The position numbers and the translations under genes are program-made. Shown one piece after another: positions 7,604 to 15,354 of a DNA stretch of 28,073 nucleotides. Positions within the stretch are counted from its first letter, which is position 1. Each line of letters starts with the position of its first letter. The notes under the pieces were generated by a model. It was given only the letters and a program-made list of their open reading frames with translations, did not search any database and was not told the origin of the DNA. Source of the DNA: JBBFMJ01 sp037441225 (GTDB lineage: Bacteria > Acidobacteriota > Thermoanaerobaculia > UBA2201); assembly GCA_037441225.1 (NCBI GenBank), contig JBBISU010000039.1, positions 1-28,073 on the forward strand. Reading direction: 5' to 3'.

Positions 7604-7839
7604 AAAGGGCTCAGATATTTTTTTTCTCCAATAAAGGTCCCATTTTTACTATTTAAATCAACTAAAACATAAAAACCAATTGATGGATCAAAAGTTAAAG
7701 AACTATGGAAGTTGCTTACAACTTCTTCTTCTAAGACAATATCATTTTCTTTTGCTCTACCAATGGAAATTATATCTTTATCAAAATCATATTTTTTAAT
7801 TCCCTTCTGGCTTTGAACTATTATAACAACTTCCTTCAT
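7600..7839 (-). CDS. FHA-STAS signalling protein, fragment 1 (N-terminal FHA domain)
   Basis: 79 codons from an ATG at 7839 preceded by GAGGGA. It is a classical FHA domain: IISIGRAKENDIVL, VVSNFHSSLTF and DLNSKNGTFIGEKK. The domain is cut before its last strands. The frame leaves the FHA consensus at an eight-A run (plus-strand T run 7618-7625) and ends YLSPL-stop. One more A gives GEKKISEPFVIEKATLIEIGN, the normal end of an FHA domain, in the frame of the next gene. The joined product would be about 390 residues, FHA-linker-FHA-STAS. The overlap of the two frames is thus probably a frameshift and not two genes. Confidence 0.7.
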   Translation of the reverse strand: MKEVVIIVQSQKGIKKYDFDKDIISIGRAKENDIVLEEEVVSNFHSSLTFDPSIGFYVLVDLNSKNGTFIGEKKYLSPL

Positions 7840-7855
7840 TTTTTCCCTCTTTAAA

Positions 7856-9145
7856 TTATAACATAATACTGATTTTATTTTTAGGAAAATCCATTATAAC
7901 TACAAAGCTTTCCAGGAAATCATTTCCCAAAATTCCATCAACATATTTTGAATCTTCACTTTTTAGCAAAATATCACTGTACCATACCTTGTACATACCC
8001 AATCCAATTGTTGCATCTTCTATTTTCCTATATTCCACTTTTGCTTTTCCAATTCCCCTTGCTATTACATCAAATAAATTTAACTTTTCACTTAAAAGCG
8101 CTTTTTTTGCTCCATTATTAGTTATATATGTTTTTTCACTTCCAGTATCTAATATAAAATTATAAAATCCAGCACCATTTATTGTGATTTCAACCCCTGC
8201 CCTTAAACCAAGCAAGAGTAGATTTCCTTTTTTATTTTGCTCTTCTTTATAAATTTTAAAAGAAAGAAATTTTTTCTTATAATCTAATTTTAAGATACCT
8301 TCTTTTAAGAGATGAAAACCAATTCCTGCTTTAACTTTAAAGTCGCCAAAGGTTAAGTCCTCATCTCTAAATATCATAACTGGAACATTAGATATTTTCA
8401 AATCTCCCATATCAATAGAAGAAAGATAAGAAAGCCAAACAGGAATAAGTTTTCCATGAAAGCCAAATCCCTGGGATTTAAATTCCTCTGAAATTTCAAT
8501 ATTTAAATCTTTTGCAAAAGAAAGTGAAACAAAAGATAAAGAAGCACCTGTATCAATAACTGCTTTTTCCTTTAAATTATCATTTACAACTATTTCTATT
8601 AAAGGAATTTTTTTCTTTGAATATTCAAATTCTTTTTCCAGATAATCGCCATAAAACTTATAAATTTCTCCTTTTGAAGCTTTTAAAAAATTCTTAAAAC
8701 CTTCGTCAATCCTCTGTCCCCTCTGGCTTGCTTCTTCTGCCTTCTCATAAGATTTCAAAAAATCATTTTTAAAATAGTATGCAATTGATAGATTCCAAAG
8801 AGTTTTTTTATATACAGGAACAGCTGGTGATGTGTATTCTAAAAGTTCATTAAAAATTTCTATGCTTTTTGTTAAGTTTTTTTTTACAAGCTCTATTTTA
8901 CCCAAAGCAAAGGAAAGGGATGAATTTCCCTTTATTTTATTTTTACTCCTTGCCAAAAAAGCATCTACTTCATTGTAGAAGCCCTCATCTATTGCTTCTT
9001 CATAATTTAAAAAACTTATACCAACTGTCTTCCTCTTTTCAACCTTATTTTCTATTAATATTTTTTTCTCAAAAGTTATGGTACAGGAAAGAAAGATAAG
9101 TAATAAAATTAATTTACTTCTCAACTTCTCCAACCATTGGCACAA
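7856..9145 (-). CDS. Lipoprotein with TPR-like N-terminus and two retropepsin-type DTG domains
   Basis: 429 codons. KLILLLIFLSC near residues 11-21 is a lipoprotein signal. Helical repeats (LSFALGKIELVKKNLTKSIE, WNLSIAYYFKNDFLKSYEKA) read as two or three TPR units at about 70-150. Two aspartyl-protease-like domains follow: AVIDTGASLSFVS (Asp near 197), then FILDTGSEKTYIT (Asp near 331) and a closing DGILGNDFLESFVVIMDF. Both halves keep the D-[ST]-G loop, so an intramolecular two-lobed active site is possible. The family is the gag-polyprotein-like aspartyl proteases found in bacterial envelopes. The 5' end overlaps the isoaspartate methyltransferase gene by 32 bases; a TTG about 24 bases downstream (start of LRSKLILLL) is an alternative, so the start is uncertain. 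It lies 16 bases before the FHA gene. Confidence 0.75.
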   Translation of the reverse strand: MCQWLEKLRSKLILLLIFLSCTITFEKKILIENKVEKRKTVGISFLNYEEAIDEGFYNEVDAFLARSKNKIKGNSSLSFALGKIELVKKNLTKSIEIFNELLEYTSPAVPVYKKTLWNLSIAYYFKNDFLKSYEKAEEASQRGQRIDEGFKNFLKASKGEIYKFYGDYLEKEFEYSKKKIPLIEIVVNDNLKEKAVIDTGASLSFVSLSFAKDLNIEISEEFKSQGFGFHGKLIPVWLSYLSSIDMGDLKISNVPVMIFRDEDLTFGDFKVKAGIGFHLLKEGILKLDYKKKFLSFKIYKEEQNKKGNLLLLGLRAGVEITINGAGFYNFILDTGSEKTYITNNGAKKALLSEKLNLFDVIARGIGKAKVEYRKIEDATIGLGMYKVWYSDILLKSEDSKYVDGILGNDFLESFVVIMDFPKNKISIML

Positions 9146-9836
9146 ATCTCACAGGTAAAACACTTTCAACAACTACCCCCTCTTCCCTCTTTGATACAAG
9201 TTTTAACTCTTGATCATATTTTCCAACAGGAATAACCAATTTTCCTCCAATTTTTAATTGTTCAATCAAGGGTTCTGGTATTTTTTCTGGTGCAGCCGTT
9301 ACAATTATTTTATCATAAGGAGCTTCCTGTATATATCCTTTAAAGCCATCCCCAACTAAAACTGTAACATTTTCATATCCTAAATTTGATAAAGTTTTCT
9401 TTGCCTTCTCTGCTAATTTTGGCAAAATCTCAATTGTATATACCTTTGCACCAATTTCAGCTAAAATTGCTGCCTGGTACCCAGAACCAGTCCCTATTTC
9501 TAAAACCTTTTCTCCTTTTTTTACTTCTAAAAGTTCAGTCATTTTTGCAACTATATAGGGCTGCGAGATTGTCTGCCCTTCCCCAATTGGAAGAGGATAG
9601 TCCTCGTATGCTTCATTTAAATACTCTTCTGGGACAAATAAATGCCTTGGCACTTTTTTCATTGCTTCCAGAACATTTTTATCCTTTACACCCCTTCTTT
9701 CAATTTGTTCTAAAACCATCTTTTCTCTTAAGCTCATATATTTCTTCTCCATTTTCTTTAAATCAACCTGCCCTTTATCCTGGCAGGCAGATATAAAAAA
9801 AACAAAAATCAAAAAAATTACTTTTTGTAAACCCAT
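9114..9836 (-). CDS. pcm: Protein-L-isoaspartate O-methyltransferase with a lipoprotein signal
   Basis: Repairs isoaspartyl residues by SAM-dependent methylation. Family features are all present: RRGVKDKNVLEAMKKVPRHLFVP, PLPIGEGQTISQPYIVAKMTE, motif I VLEIGTGSGYQAA near 110, VYTIEILPKLAE, VLVGDGFKGY, YDKIIVTAAPEKIP and LVIPVG. Before the catalytic domain there is a signal, MGLQKVIFLIFVFFISAC, with a Leu/Ala-type lipobox, whereas ordinary Pcm is cytoplasmic. I choose the ATG at 9836 after GAAAGG, because the longer start at 9860 would put charged residues in front of the signal. It overlaps the amidohydrolase gene upstream and the retropepsin gene downstream, so the three form an envelope-protein cluster. 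How an exported enzyme would obtain SAM is unclear. Confidence 0.85.
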   Translation of the reverse strand: MGLQKVIFLIFVFFISACQDKGQVDLKKMEKKYMSLREKMVLEQIERRGVKDKNVLEAMKKVPRHLFVPEEYLNEAYEDYPLPIGEGQTISQPYIVAKMTELLEVKKGEKVLEIGTGSGYQAAILAEIGAKVYTIEILPKLAEKAKKTLSNLGYENVTVLVGDGFKGYIQEAPYDKIIVTAAPEKIPEPLIEQLKIGGKLVIPVGKYDQELKLVSKREEGVVVESVLPVRFVPMVGEVEK

Positions 9837-11341
9837 TTTCCTTTCACCATTGTTCCCCATACTTCTATTCCTTCCCTTTCTTCAAAAATATTTTTATTTA
9901 AAACTGTAAAATTTGCATAATATCCTTTCTCAATCCTTCCCATTTTCCTTTCCTTGTAAAACAAAAAATTATTTAATGTATATGATTTTATGGTTTCAAT
10001 CAAACTTATTCCTTCATCTTCTCTTGAGAAAGAAGAAAAAAATCCTTCAAGAAAATTTGCACTTTCCACAGGGGAATCGCTTCCAAACAAAAGCAATATA
10101 TTATTTTTTAAAAATGTTTTCCAGGGATAAAATAAAAAATTACTTCCCTTATCAATTCTATCGTATAAAAATTTTAAATCAGAAATATAATGGTATGGTT
10201 GAAAAGAAGCAACAACTTTTAATTTTTTAAATTTTTCTAAATCTGACGGTTTTACAATTTGCAAATGTTCAAGGCGGACTTGATATGGTTTCATTTTTAC
10301 CTTTTCTATTGCCTTTAAAGCAATTGTTGTTGCTTCATCTCCAATTGAATGGATTGCAACTTTAAAATTATGTTTTTTGCATTTTTCTAAGATATTGCAA
10401 AGTTTTTTAAAATCTGTTACAAGAGTCCCCTTTTTTGAAGGTCTGTCTTTATAAGGAATACTCAAATAAGCACCCCAAGAACCAAGAGCACCATCCATAA
10501 AAACCTTTACAGTATTTAATTTAAAATACTCCTTTTCAATTATTCCATTTCTAATTATCCCATCAAAATCTGGGACTCCTTCCTCAAGCATTGCATAAAC
10601 AATTATTGGAATTTCATTTTTTCTTGAAAGGGAAAGGTATGCTTTTAATATTTCTCCATCAATCCCAGCATCACAAACAGAAACAAATCCTAAGGATTTT
10701 AAGTAGTTTAATGAATTTTTTAATGTTTCTTCAATCTCTTTTATTCCTGGCTTAGGAATTGCAAAAGAAAAAGGATCCATTGCCTTGTCTGAAAACAAAC
10801 CTTTGTCAAAATCAATTTCCCCTCCTTCAATTTTTTTTTGCCCAATTTTTGCTTCTTCAATTGCTTTTTCATTTGCCAGAAGCATATGACCATCAATTCT
10901 ATACAAAAGAACTGGATTTTTTAAAAACTCTTCTGAAAGCATTTTATTATCAGGAAGTTTTTTTTCATAAAAAAGATTTTGATCCCATCCCCTTCCAATT
11001 ATCCATTTTCCACTTTCAATTTCAGGATATTTCAGTTTTATTCTTTCAATAATTTCTTCAATTGATTTAACACCTTTTAAATTTACCTCTTCCATTTCTT
11101 TCCCGATACCATAAATATGCAGATGGGAATCCACAAATCCCGGATAAATAAAAAGCCCTTCCAAATTTTCAATTTTTTCTCCTCTTAAATCTTTTCCTGC
11201 CTTTTCAATTTTTCCATCTTTAACTAAAATGTCAACCTTTTCAAATTTCCCTTCCTTGTAAACAAATCCATCCTTTAAAACAAACTGAGAAAATAAAAAG
11301 TGCGAAAGGAACAAAAATAATAAAAAATAAATTTTTTCCAC
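9818..11341 (-). CDS. Secreted YtcJ-like metal-dependent amidohydrolase
   Basis: 507 codons from a GTG at 11341. A signal peptide (IYFLLFLFLSHFLFSQF) precedes an amidohydrolase family 3 fold: a small beta-sandwich start, GFVDSHLHI (metal ligands, near residue 70), GRGWDQNLF, RIDGHMLLANEKA, VKVFMDGALGSWGAY, VAIHSIGDEAT, VRLEHLQIV and FGSDSPVES (metal ligand Asp), then a C-terminal sandwich (GYYANFTVLNKN). These match the YtcJ/exoenzyme-regulatory group; the substrate is unknown. It is the first gene of the long minus-strand string, behind a promoter-like arrangement at 11348-11376, and overlaps pcm by 19 bases. Confidence 0.85.
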   Translation of the reverse strand: MEKIYFLLFLFLSHFLFSQFVLKDGFVYKEGKFEKVDILVKDGKIEKAGKDLRGEKIENLEGLFIYPGFVDSHLHIYGIGKEMEEVNLKGVKSIEEIIERIKLKYPEIESGKWIIGRGWDQNLFYEKKLPDNKMLSEEFLKNPVLLYRIDGHMLLANEKAIEEAKIGQKKIEGGEIDFDKGLFSDKAMDPFSFAIPKPGIKEIEETLKNSLNYLKSLGFVSVCDAGIDGEILKAYLSLSRKNEIPIIVYAMLEEGVPDFDGIIRNGIIEKEYFKLNTVKVFMDGALGSWGAYLSIPYKDRPSKKGTLVTDFKKLCNILEKCKKHNFKVAIHSIGDEATTIALKAIEKVKMKPYQVRLEHLQIVKPSDLEKFKKLKVVASFQPYHYISDLKFLYDRIDKGSNFLFYPWKTFLKNNILLLFGSDSPVESANFLEGFFSSFSREDEGISLIETIKSYTLNNFLFYKERKMGRIEKGYYANFTVLNKNIFEEREGIEVWGTMVKGKWVYKK

Positions 11342-11347
11342 ATTTAT

Positions 11348-11376
11348 AATATAATTGATTTTTACTTAAAAATCAA
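11348..11376 (-). promoter_or_regulatory. Promoter-like hexamers for the amidohydrolase string, overlapped by a 10-bp inverted repeat
   Basis: Reading the minus strand, TTGATT (11376-11371), a 17-base spacer and TATATT (11353-11348) are followed by 6 bases and the GTG start at 11341, which places the expected transcript start at the start codon. A perfect inverted repeat, TTGATTTTTA-AG-TAAAAATCAA (11355-11376), covers the -35 element and the spacer. It could be a repressor site or, less well, an AT-rich hairpin at the end of the lutC-like gene, since no T-run follows it. Confidence 0.45.
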
Positions 11377-11379
11377 ATA

Positions 11380-11826
11380 TTAATAAACAAAAATTATTAA
11401 TTCCTTTGGTCCATGTGCTGGAATTACAACTTGCTTTTCAATATCTGCTGTCCTTGAAGGTCCTGTTATAAAGGCAAAACTTATTTCAGGTTCTTTTTTT
11501 ATTAAATCAATTAAATCATCTAATTCTTTTTTTATGTTTTCTTTTTTTAAAATTGCCAGTGAAACTGGTGGAATTAAACTTGCAAGTTCATTTCCATAAA
11601 CCAAAATTGTTCCTGTTTTCTCACACAATCCAATTGCTTCAAAAATTCCAACTTCTGCTTCTTTTATATCCTCTATACCTTTTAAATCAATATTTAAATA
11701 TTTTGATAAATAAAACTTTTTATTTTTTATAAAATTCATAATTTCCTCAATTAAGTTTTCTTTTAAAACCCAAAAAATTTGAACACCTAAATCCTTTAAT
11801 ACTTTTTCTAATTCTTTTCTTTCCAT
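11380..11826 (-). CDS. lutC: Short LutC-like LUD-domain protein
   Basis: 148 residues of the LUD (DUF162) family: EAIGLCEKTGTILVYG, ASLIPPVSLAIL, FAFITGPSRTADIEKQVV and a closing AHGPKELIIFVY. GPSRTADIE and the HGP turn are family signatures. LutC is usually around 200 residues or more; the N-terminal part here is shortened but the core is complete. The ATG at 11826 lies inside the end of lutB (19-base overlap), so translation is probably coupled. In Bacillus, LutABC oxidises L-lactate through iron-sulfur proteins. LutC has no catalytic assignment. Confidence 0.8.
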   Translation of the reverse strand: MERKELEKVLKDLGVQIFWVLKENLIEEIMNFIKNKKFYLSKYLNIDLKGIEDIKEAEVGIFEAIGLCEKTGTILVYGNELASLIPPVSLAILKKENIKKELDDLIDLIKKEPEISFAFITGPSRTADIEKQVVIPAHGPKELIIFVY

Positions 11827-13124
11827 AACTTAAAAAAATCTTTATCTTTTACCTTTAAAATTTCCCTTTTTTCTGTCCATTTTTTTTGAATTAATTTTTT
11901 AAAAAATAAGGGAAAAAAATTATAAATTTTAAAAGATAAATCAAAGAAAAATTTATTTGATAAAATCTTTAAAAAATTTACTGAAAATTTTTCAAAAATA
12001 TTTTTCCCCATCAAATCTCTTTCCTTTAAAATGATTTCACTTATTGGTATTTTTACAGGACAGATTTCAGTGCAAGAATGGCATAAAGAACAAAGGTTTA
12101 ATATTTCTTTTGATAAAACTCTTTTTTGATTGAAAAATGACAAAATCAAACCAATTGGACCAGGATAAGTTGAGCTATAAGAATGGCCACCTATTAAAGA
12201 AAAGACAGGGCAGGTGTTTATACAAGCACCACATCTTATGCAATATAAAATTTCCTTCATCTCTGAATTTAAAATTTTTTCCCTAAAGGATTTCAAAACA
12301 ATTAAGTGAAATCTTTTGTCAATTGGGAAAAAGGAAGTATAGCAATTTTGAAACTGCCCAGTGGCGGAAGGAGGAAGGATTTTAAGAAGAACTTTTAAAT
12401 CATCAATTTTTTCAATTATTTTTTCATACCCCGTAAGTATTATAACTTTTTCTGGAACATTCAAACAAAACCTAATATTTCCTTCATTTTCAAGCAAAAC
12501 AACTGAACCATTTTCTGAAACTATAAAGTTTGCTCCTACAATTGAAGTTCTTGCTTTTAAAAATTTTTCCCTCAAAAATTCCCTTGCAACACTTGTAAGT
12601 TCAGAAGGTTCTGGTGAAAATTTTGCTTTTAATTTTTCTTCAAAGATTTTTGAAATTTCATACCTTGATAAATGTATTGCTGGTGCTGTTATATGGGATG
12701 GTGGTTTTCCTTCCCATTGAACAATTAGTTCACCTAAGTCTGTCTCATAAATTTCAAAACCTTTTTTTTCCAAATATTCCCTTAAAAGAACTTCTTCTGA
12801 TACCATTGACTTTGATTTAATAACAGGAAAATTTTTGAAATCTTTTAATATATTTTCAATTACAAGTTTTGCTTCCCTTTCATTTTCAGCAAAATAAAAA
12901 CTTCCCCCCCTTTCAATTATCTTATCTTTTGCATTCTGCCAGAGTTTATCCAAATTTTCAATTGAATTTTTTCTTATGTTGAATGCTTTTTCTTTTAAAA
13001 ATTCCCAATCTGGATAATTTTTAAGTATTTTTAATCTTGAAAGCAATGTGTGGCTTACTGCTTTCCATAAATTATTCTTTAATGTCTCATTATTTAAAGA
13101 TGATTTGATTTTTTCATCAAGCAT
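11808..13124 (-). CDS. lutB: LutB-like iron-sulfur LUD-domain protein
   Basis: 438 residues. The N-terminal LUD domain (about 60-280) includes KSMVSEEVLL, ELIVQWEGKPPSHITAPAIH, SIVGANFIVSENGSVVLLENEGN and VIILTGYEKII. Two 4Fe-4S motifs follow: CIRCGACINTCP near 294-305 and CSLCHSCTEICP near 343-355. The C-terminal helical tail ends FFKLWKEKN. This is full length for LutB/YkgF, the electron-transfer subunit of the LutABC L-lactate utilisation complex. It starts 3 bases after the MidA-like gene's stop and overlaps lutC. No lutA (CCG-domain subunit) lies beside it in the window. Confidence 0.88.
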   Translation of the reverse strand: MLDEKIKSSLNNETLKNNLWKAVSHTLLSRLKILKNYPDWEFLKEKAFNIRKNSIENLDKLWQNAKDKIIERGGSFYFAENEREAKLVIENILKDFKNFPVIKSKSMVSEEVLLREYLEKKGFEIYETDLGELIVQWEGKPPSHITAPAIHLSRYEISKIFEEKLKAKFSPEPSELTSVAREFLREKFLKARTSIVGANFIVSENGSVVLLENEGNIRFCLNVPEKVIILTGYEKIIEKIDDLKVLLKILPPSATGQFQNCYTSFFPIDKRFHLIVLKSFREKILNSEMKEILYCIRCGACINTCPVFSLIGGHSYSSTYPGPIGLILSFFNQKRVLSKEILNLCSLCHSCTEICPVKIPISEIILKERDLMGKNIFEKFSVNFLKILSNKFFFDLSFKIYNFFPLFFKKLIQKKWTEKREILKVKDKDFFKLWKEKN

Positions 13125-13127
13125 TTA

Positions 13128-14060
13128 TTAAACCTTTTCTTGAATTAAAACTTTAACATCCTCTCCAACTTTTCCAAAGATTAAATCATAAATTGGAATT
13201 GGATGCTCAAAATTTTCAATCTTTTTCAAATCATCAAAAACATTTTCCACTATAAACTGGCTCAAAGTATAAAAATTTCTTGTTTTAAGCCCTTCTTCCT
13301 CTCCTCTCCTTTTTAAGGCAGTAAAATTTACAGCACAAGTAATATCTGTCTTATAGGGTTCAATGAAAGGATCCCTTTCCCATTTTTTTTCTTTATGGGT
13401 CATTAAAGTTCCTTTTTTAAAAAAGGAATAATTATATAATACATTTGATTTAAAACCATAATCAAAAGTTAAAATAAAACCTTTTTTTAATTTTTTTGAA
13501 AACTCTTCATATAATTTTTCTGCTAAAAGACAAACTTCTATCCTTTGCCCTTCTTTTAATTTAATTTCATATTTTTCAACATATTTTAATATCTCCTCTG
13601 AACTTATATTAGAAAGAACAAACTTGTTGTTTTCAACATAAATTTCTTTTAATTTTCCATTCTTTCTTTCAACTAAATGAAAAGGCAAAGAGTCAAATAG
13701 TTCAAAAGAAAATATAATTCCCTTTATTTCTTTCAAATCTTCAATTGACTTATAAAATATTATTTCTTCATCATTAAATCTTTTTATCTTTTCAATAGCA
13801 ATAAATTTAATTTTTTCCTTTTCAAATTTCTTCTTTAAATTAATTAAAAAAGTTCCATCGCCAGCACCAAAATCCAAAAAATCTAAATCTAATTTTTTAA
13901 AGTTTTTTTTTATAAACTTTTCAACTGCAATTGAAAAAATGGGATGGGAAGAAGCAGTTATATAATCAATATTTGAAGAAGGGTGTTCTTTTTTTAAATA
14001 ATAACCTCTTTTTTCATCATATAAAACCCTTTCCAAAAAGGAAGCAAAGTTTTCCATCAT
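13128..14060 (-). CDS. MidA/NDUFAF7-like SAM-dependent methyltransferase (DUF185)
   Basis: 310 residues. Family features in order: LYDEKRGYYLK, ITASSHPIFSIAVEKFI, motif I LDFGAGDGTFLINL (about 60-73), IFSFELFDSLPFHLV, ILTFDYGFKSNVLYNY, GTLMTHKEKKWERDPF (near the conserved His/Asp region), TDITCAVNFTALKRRG and NFYTLSQFIVEN. The mitochondrial relative NDUFAF7 dimethylates an Arg of a complex I subunit; the bacterial target is not known. The ATG overlaps the stop of the HEAT gene as ATGA, and the next gene (lutB) begins 3 bases after its stop, so it is inside an operon. Confidence 0.82.
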   Translation of the reverse strand: MMENFASFLERVLYDEKRGYYLKKEHPSSNIDYITASSHPIFSIAVEKFIKKNFKKLDLDFLDFGAGDGTFLINLKKKFEKEKIKFIAIEKIKRFNDEEIIFYKSIEDLKEIKGIIFSFELFDSLPFHLVERKNGKLKEIYVENNKFVLSNISSEEILKYVEKYEIKLKEGQRIEVCLLAEKLYEEFSKKLKKGFILTFDYGFKSNVLYNYSFFKKGTLMTHKEKKWERDPFIEPYKTDITCAVNFTALKRRGEEEGLKTRNFYTLSQFIVENVFDDLKKIENFEHPIPIYDLIFGKVGEDVKVLIQEKV

Positions 14061-14527
14061 TTTTCTTTTAATTTTTTTAAAGATATTTTTGCCATTTCTT
14101 TAACAAGAGCAGATGGATCTTGTAGCATCTTTTCAATATAAGGGATGGCAGATTCATCTCCAATTTGCCCTAAAGATCTAACTGCTGATTTCCTTACCAT
14201 ATTTTCTTCATCTTTTAATGCTTCAATTAGATAAATTACTGCCCTTTTATCTCCAATCATTCCTAATGCCTTTGCTGCACTTTTTCTAACCCAGGGATGT
14301 GGATCCTTCAAGGCACTGCAAAGTGAAGGAACTGCATCGGATGCCTTCAAAAGCCCTAAGGCATAAGCTGAATTATCCCTAACAAGATAATTTTCATCCT
14401 TTAATGCTTCTATTAAATAAGGTATTGCCTTTGGATCTTTTTCTTCACCCAAAAGTTTGGCGGCCCTTGTTCTATACATAACATAAGGGCTTTTAAGTTG
14501 TTCAATTAATTCATCAACTTTATTCAT
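14057..14527 (-). CDS. PBS-lyase-type HEAT-repeat protein
   Basis: 156 residues built almost wholly of five 31-residue HEAT units: each ends in PYLIEALKD or similar and restarts with [VW]R-x-x-[SA]A-x-ALG. Examples are YLVRDNSAYALGLLKASDAV and PWVRKSAAKALGMIGDKRAV. Such solenoids act as protein-protein or cofactor-handling adaptors; no active site is expected. It begins inside the last 8 bases of trmI, with GGGAGG at a proper distance, and ends in an ATGA overlap with the methyltransferase gene. It may present targets to one of these two methyltransferases (inference). Confidence 0.85.
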   Translation of the reverse strand: MNKVDELIEQLKSPYVMYRTRAAKLLGEEKDPKAIPYLIEALKDENYLVRDNSAYALGLLKASDAVPSLCSALKDPHPWVRKSAAKALGMIGDKRAVIYLIEALKDEENMVRKSAVRSLGQIGDESAIPYIEKMLQDPSALVKEMAKISLKKLKEK

Positions 14528-15296
14528 TTACAAACCTCCCTGAAGTTAAATAACAAGTGTGCATAATTCCAAATTCCTTAGGCCTTGACATATCTTCTCT
14601 TATCAATATCTCTCTTTCAATCATCTCAACGGTTTTTATTGCTTTAAAAGAATTTTCTTTTAATTTAAAAACTGTCTTTTCTACTTGATTTATATTTGGA
14701 GAAATTGAAAGCCAAAAACCACCAGGGACAATGGCGTCTTTTGCAGGTAAAACCAAATCCCAGGGCTCTGGGACATCCACAAATAAGACATCCAAATCTT
14801 TTATACCAAAGCCTTCTTTTACAGGATCTTTTTCAATCCACTCAATTTGTGGAAATTCCCCAATTTTTTCTAAATTTTTTTTTGCTCTTTCAAGGTGTTC
14901 TTTTCTCCTTTCAAAAGAATAAACCTTTCCTTCCTTTCCAACAATTGACGCTAAAATAAATGTAAAAGCACCAGAACCGCTGCCAATTTCCCCAACAAAA
15001 GAGCCATTTTTAATATTGCTATGCAAAAGAAGCCAGCCTGCATCCTTTGGATAGATAATAGTTGTTTTCCTTTCAACTTTTAAAGAAAGCTCAGCTAAGG
15101 AGGGCTTGAGGATAAAAAATTCAGTGCCTTTATTTGTTAAAATTTTCTGTCCATAAAATAATTCTTCTGGAAAATTAATTTGTCCCAAATCAGTTCCAAA
15201 GGATAGCCCCTTTGAAAAAAATAAAAGATATTTTCTTTTATCAGAATTGTACAATAAAAAGGGCATACCTTCTTTGATTTCATTTGAATTTAACAT
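14520..15296 (-). CDS. trmI: tRNA (adenine-58-N1)-methyltransferase, TrmI type
   Basis: 258 residues. Methylates A58 in the T-loop of tRNA, which stabilises the tRNA fold and is especially important in thermophiles. The N-terminal beta domain leads into FILKPSLAELSLKVERKTTIIYPKDAGWLL, where KxTxIIYPKD is the family hallmark. Motif I is VGEIGSGSGAFTFIL (about 99-113), then VYSFERRKEHLERAKKNL, LFVDVPEPWD (motif IV) and the C-terminal MSRPKEFGIMHTCYLTSGRF. All key elements are intact. The start ATG has no clear ribosome binding site. It is separated by 58 bases from the AsnC-like gene upstream and overlaps the HEAT gene downstream. Confidence 0.9.
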   Translation of the reverse strand: MLNSNEIKEGMPFLLYNSDKRKYLLFFSKGLSFGTDLGQINFPEELFYGQKILTNKGTEFFILKPSLAELSLKVERKTTIIYPKDAGWLLLHSNIKNGSFVGEIGSGSGAFTFILASIVGKEGKVYSFERRKEHLERAKKNLEKIGEFPQIEWIEKDPVKEGFGIKDLDVLFVDVPEPWDLVLPAKDAIVPGGFWLSISPNINQVEKTVFKLKENSFKAIKTVEMIEREILIREDMSRPKEFGIMHTCYLTSGRFVNE

Positions 15297-15354
15297 ATAA
15301 TAAAAAATTTTAAATTGATAAAAAAAATTTTAATAAAAAGAATGTTAAACTTTT

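Noticed and set aside
9386..9796. 136-codon plus-strand reading frame opposite pcm
   Set aside because: Its frame mirrors the strongly conserved Pcm motifs on the other strand. It has a low-complexity Leu/Gln-rich translation and no ribosome binding site.
12361..12720. 119-codon plus-strand reading frame opposite lutB
   Set aside because: A Ser/Phe-rich mirror of the LUD domain coding strand; an antisense shadow.
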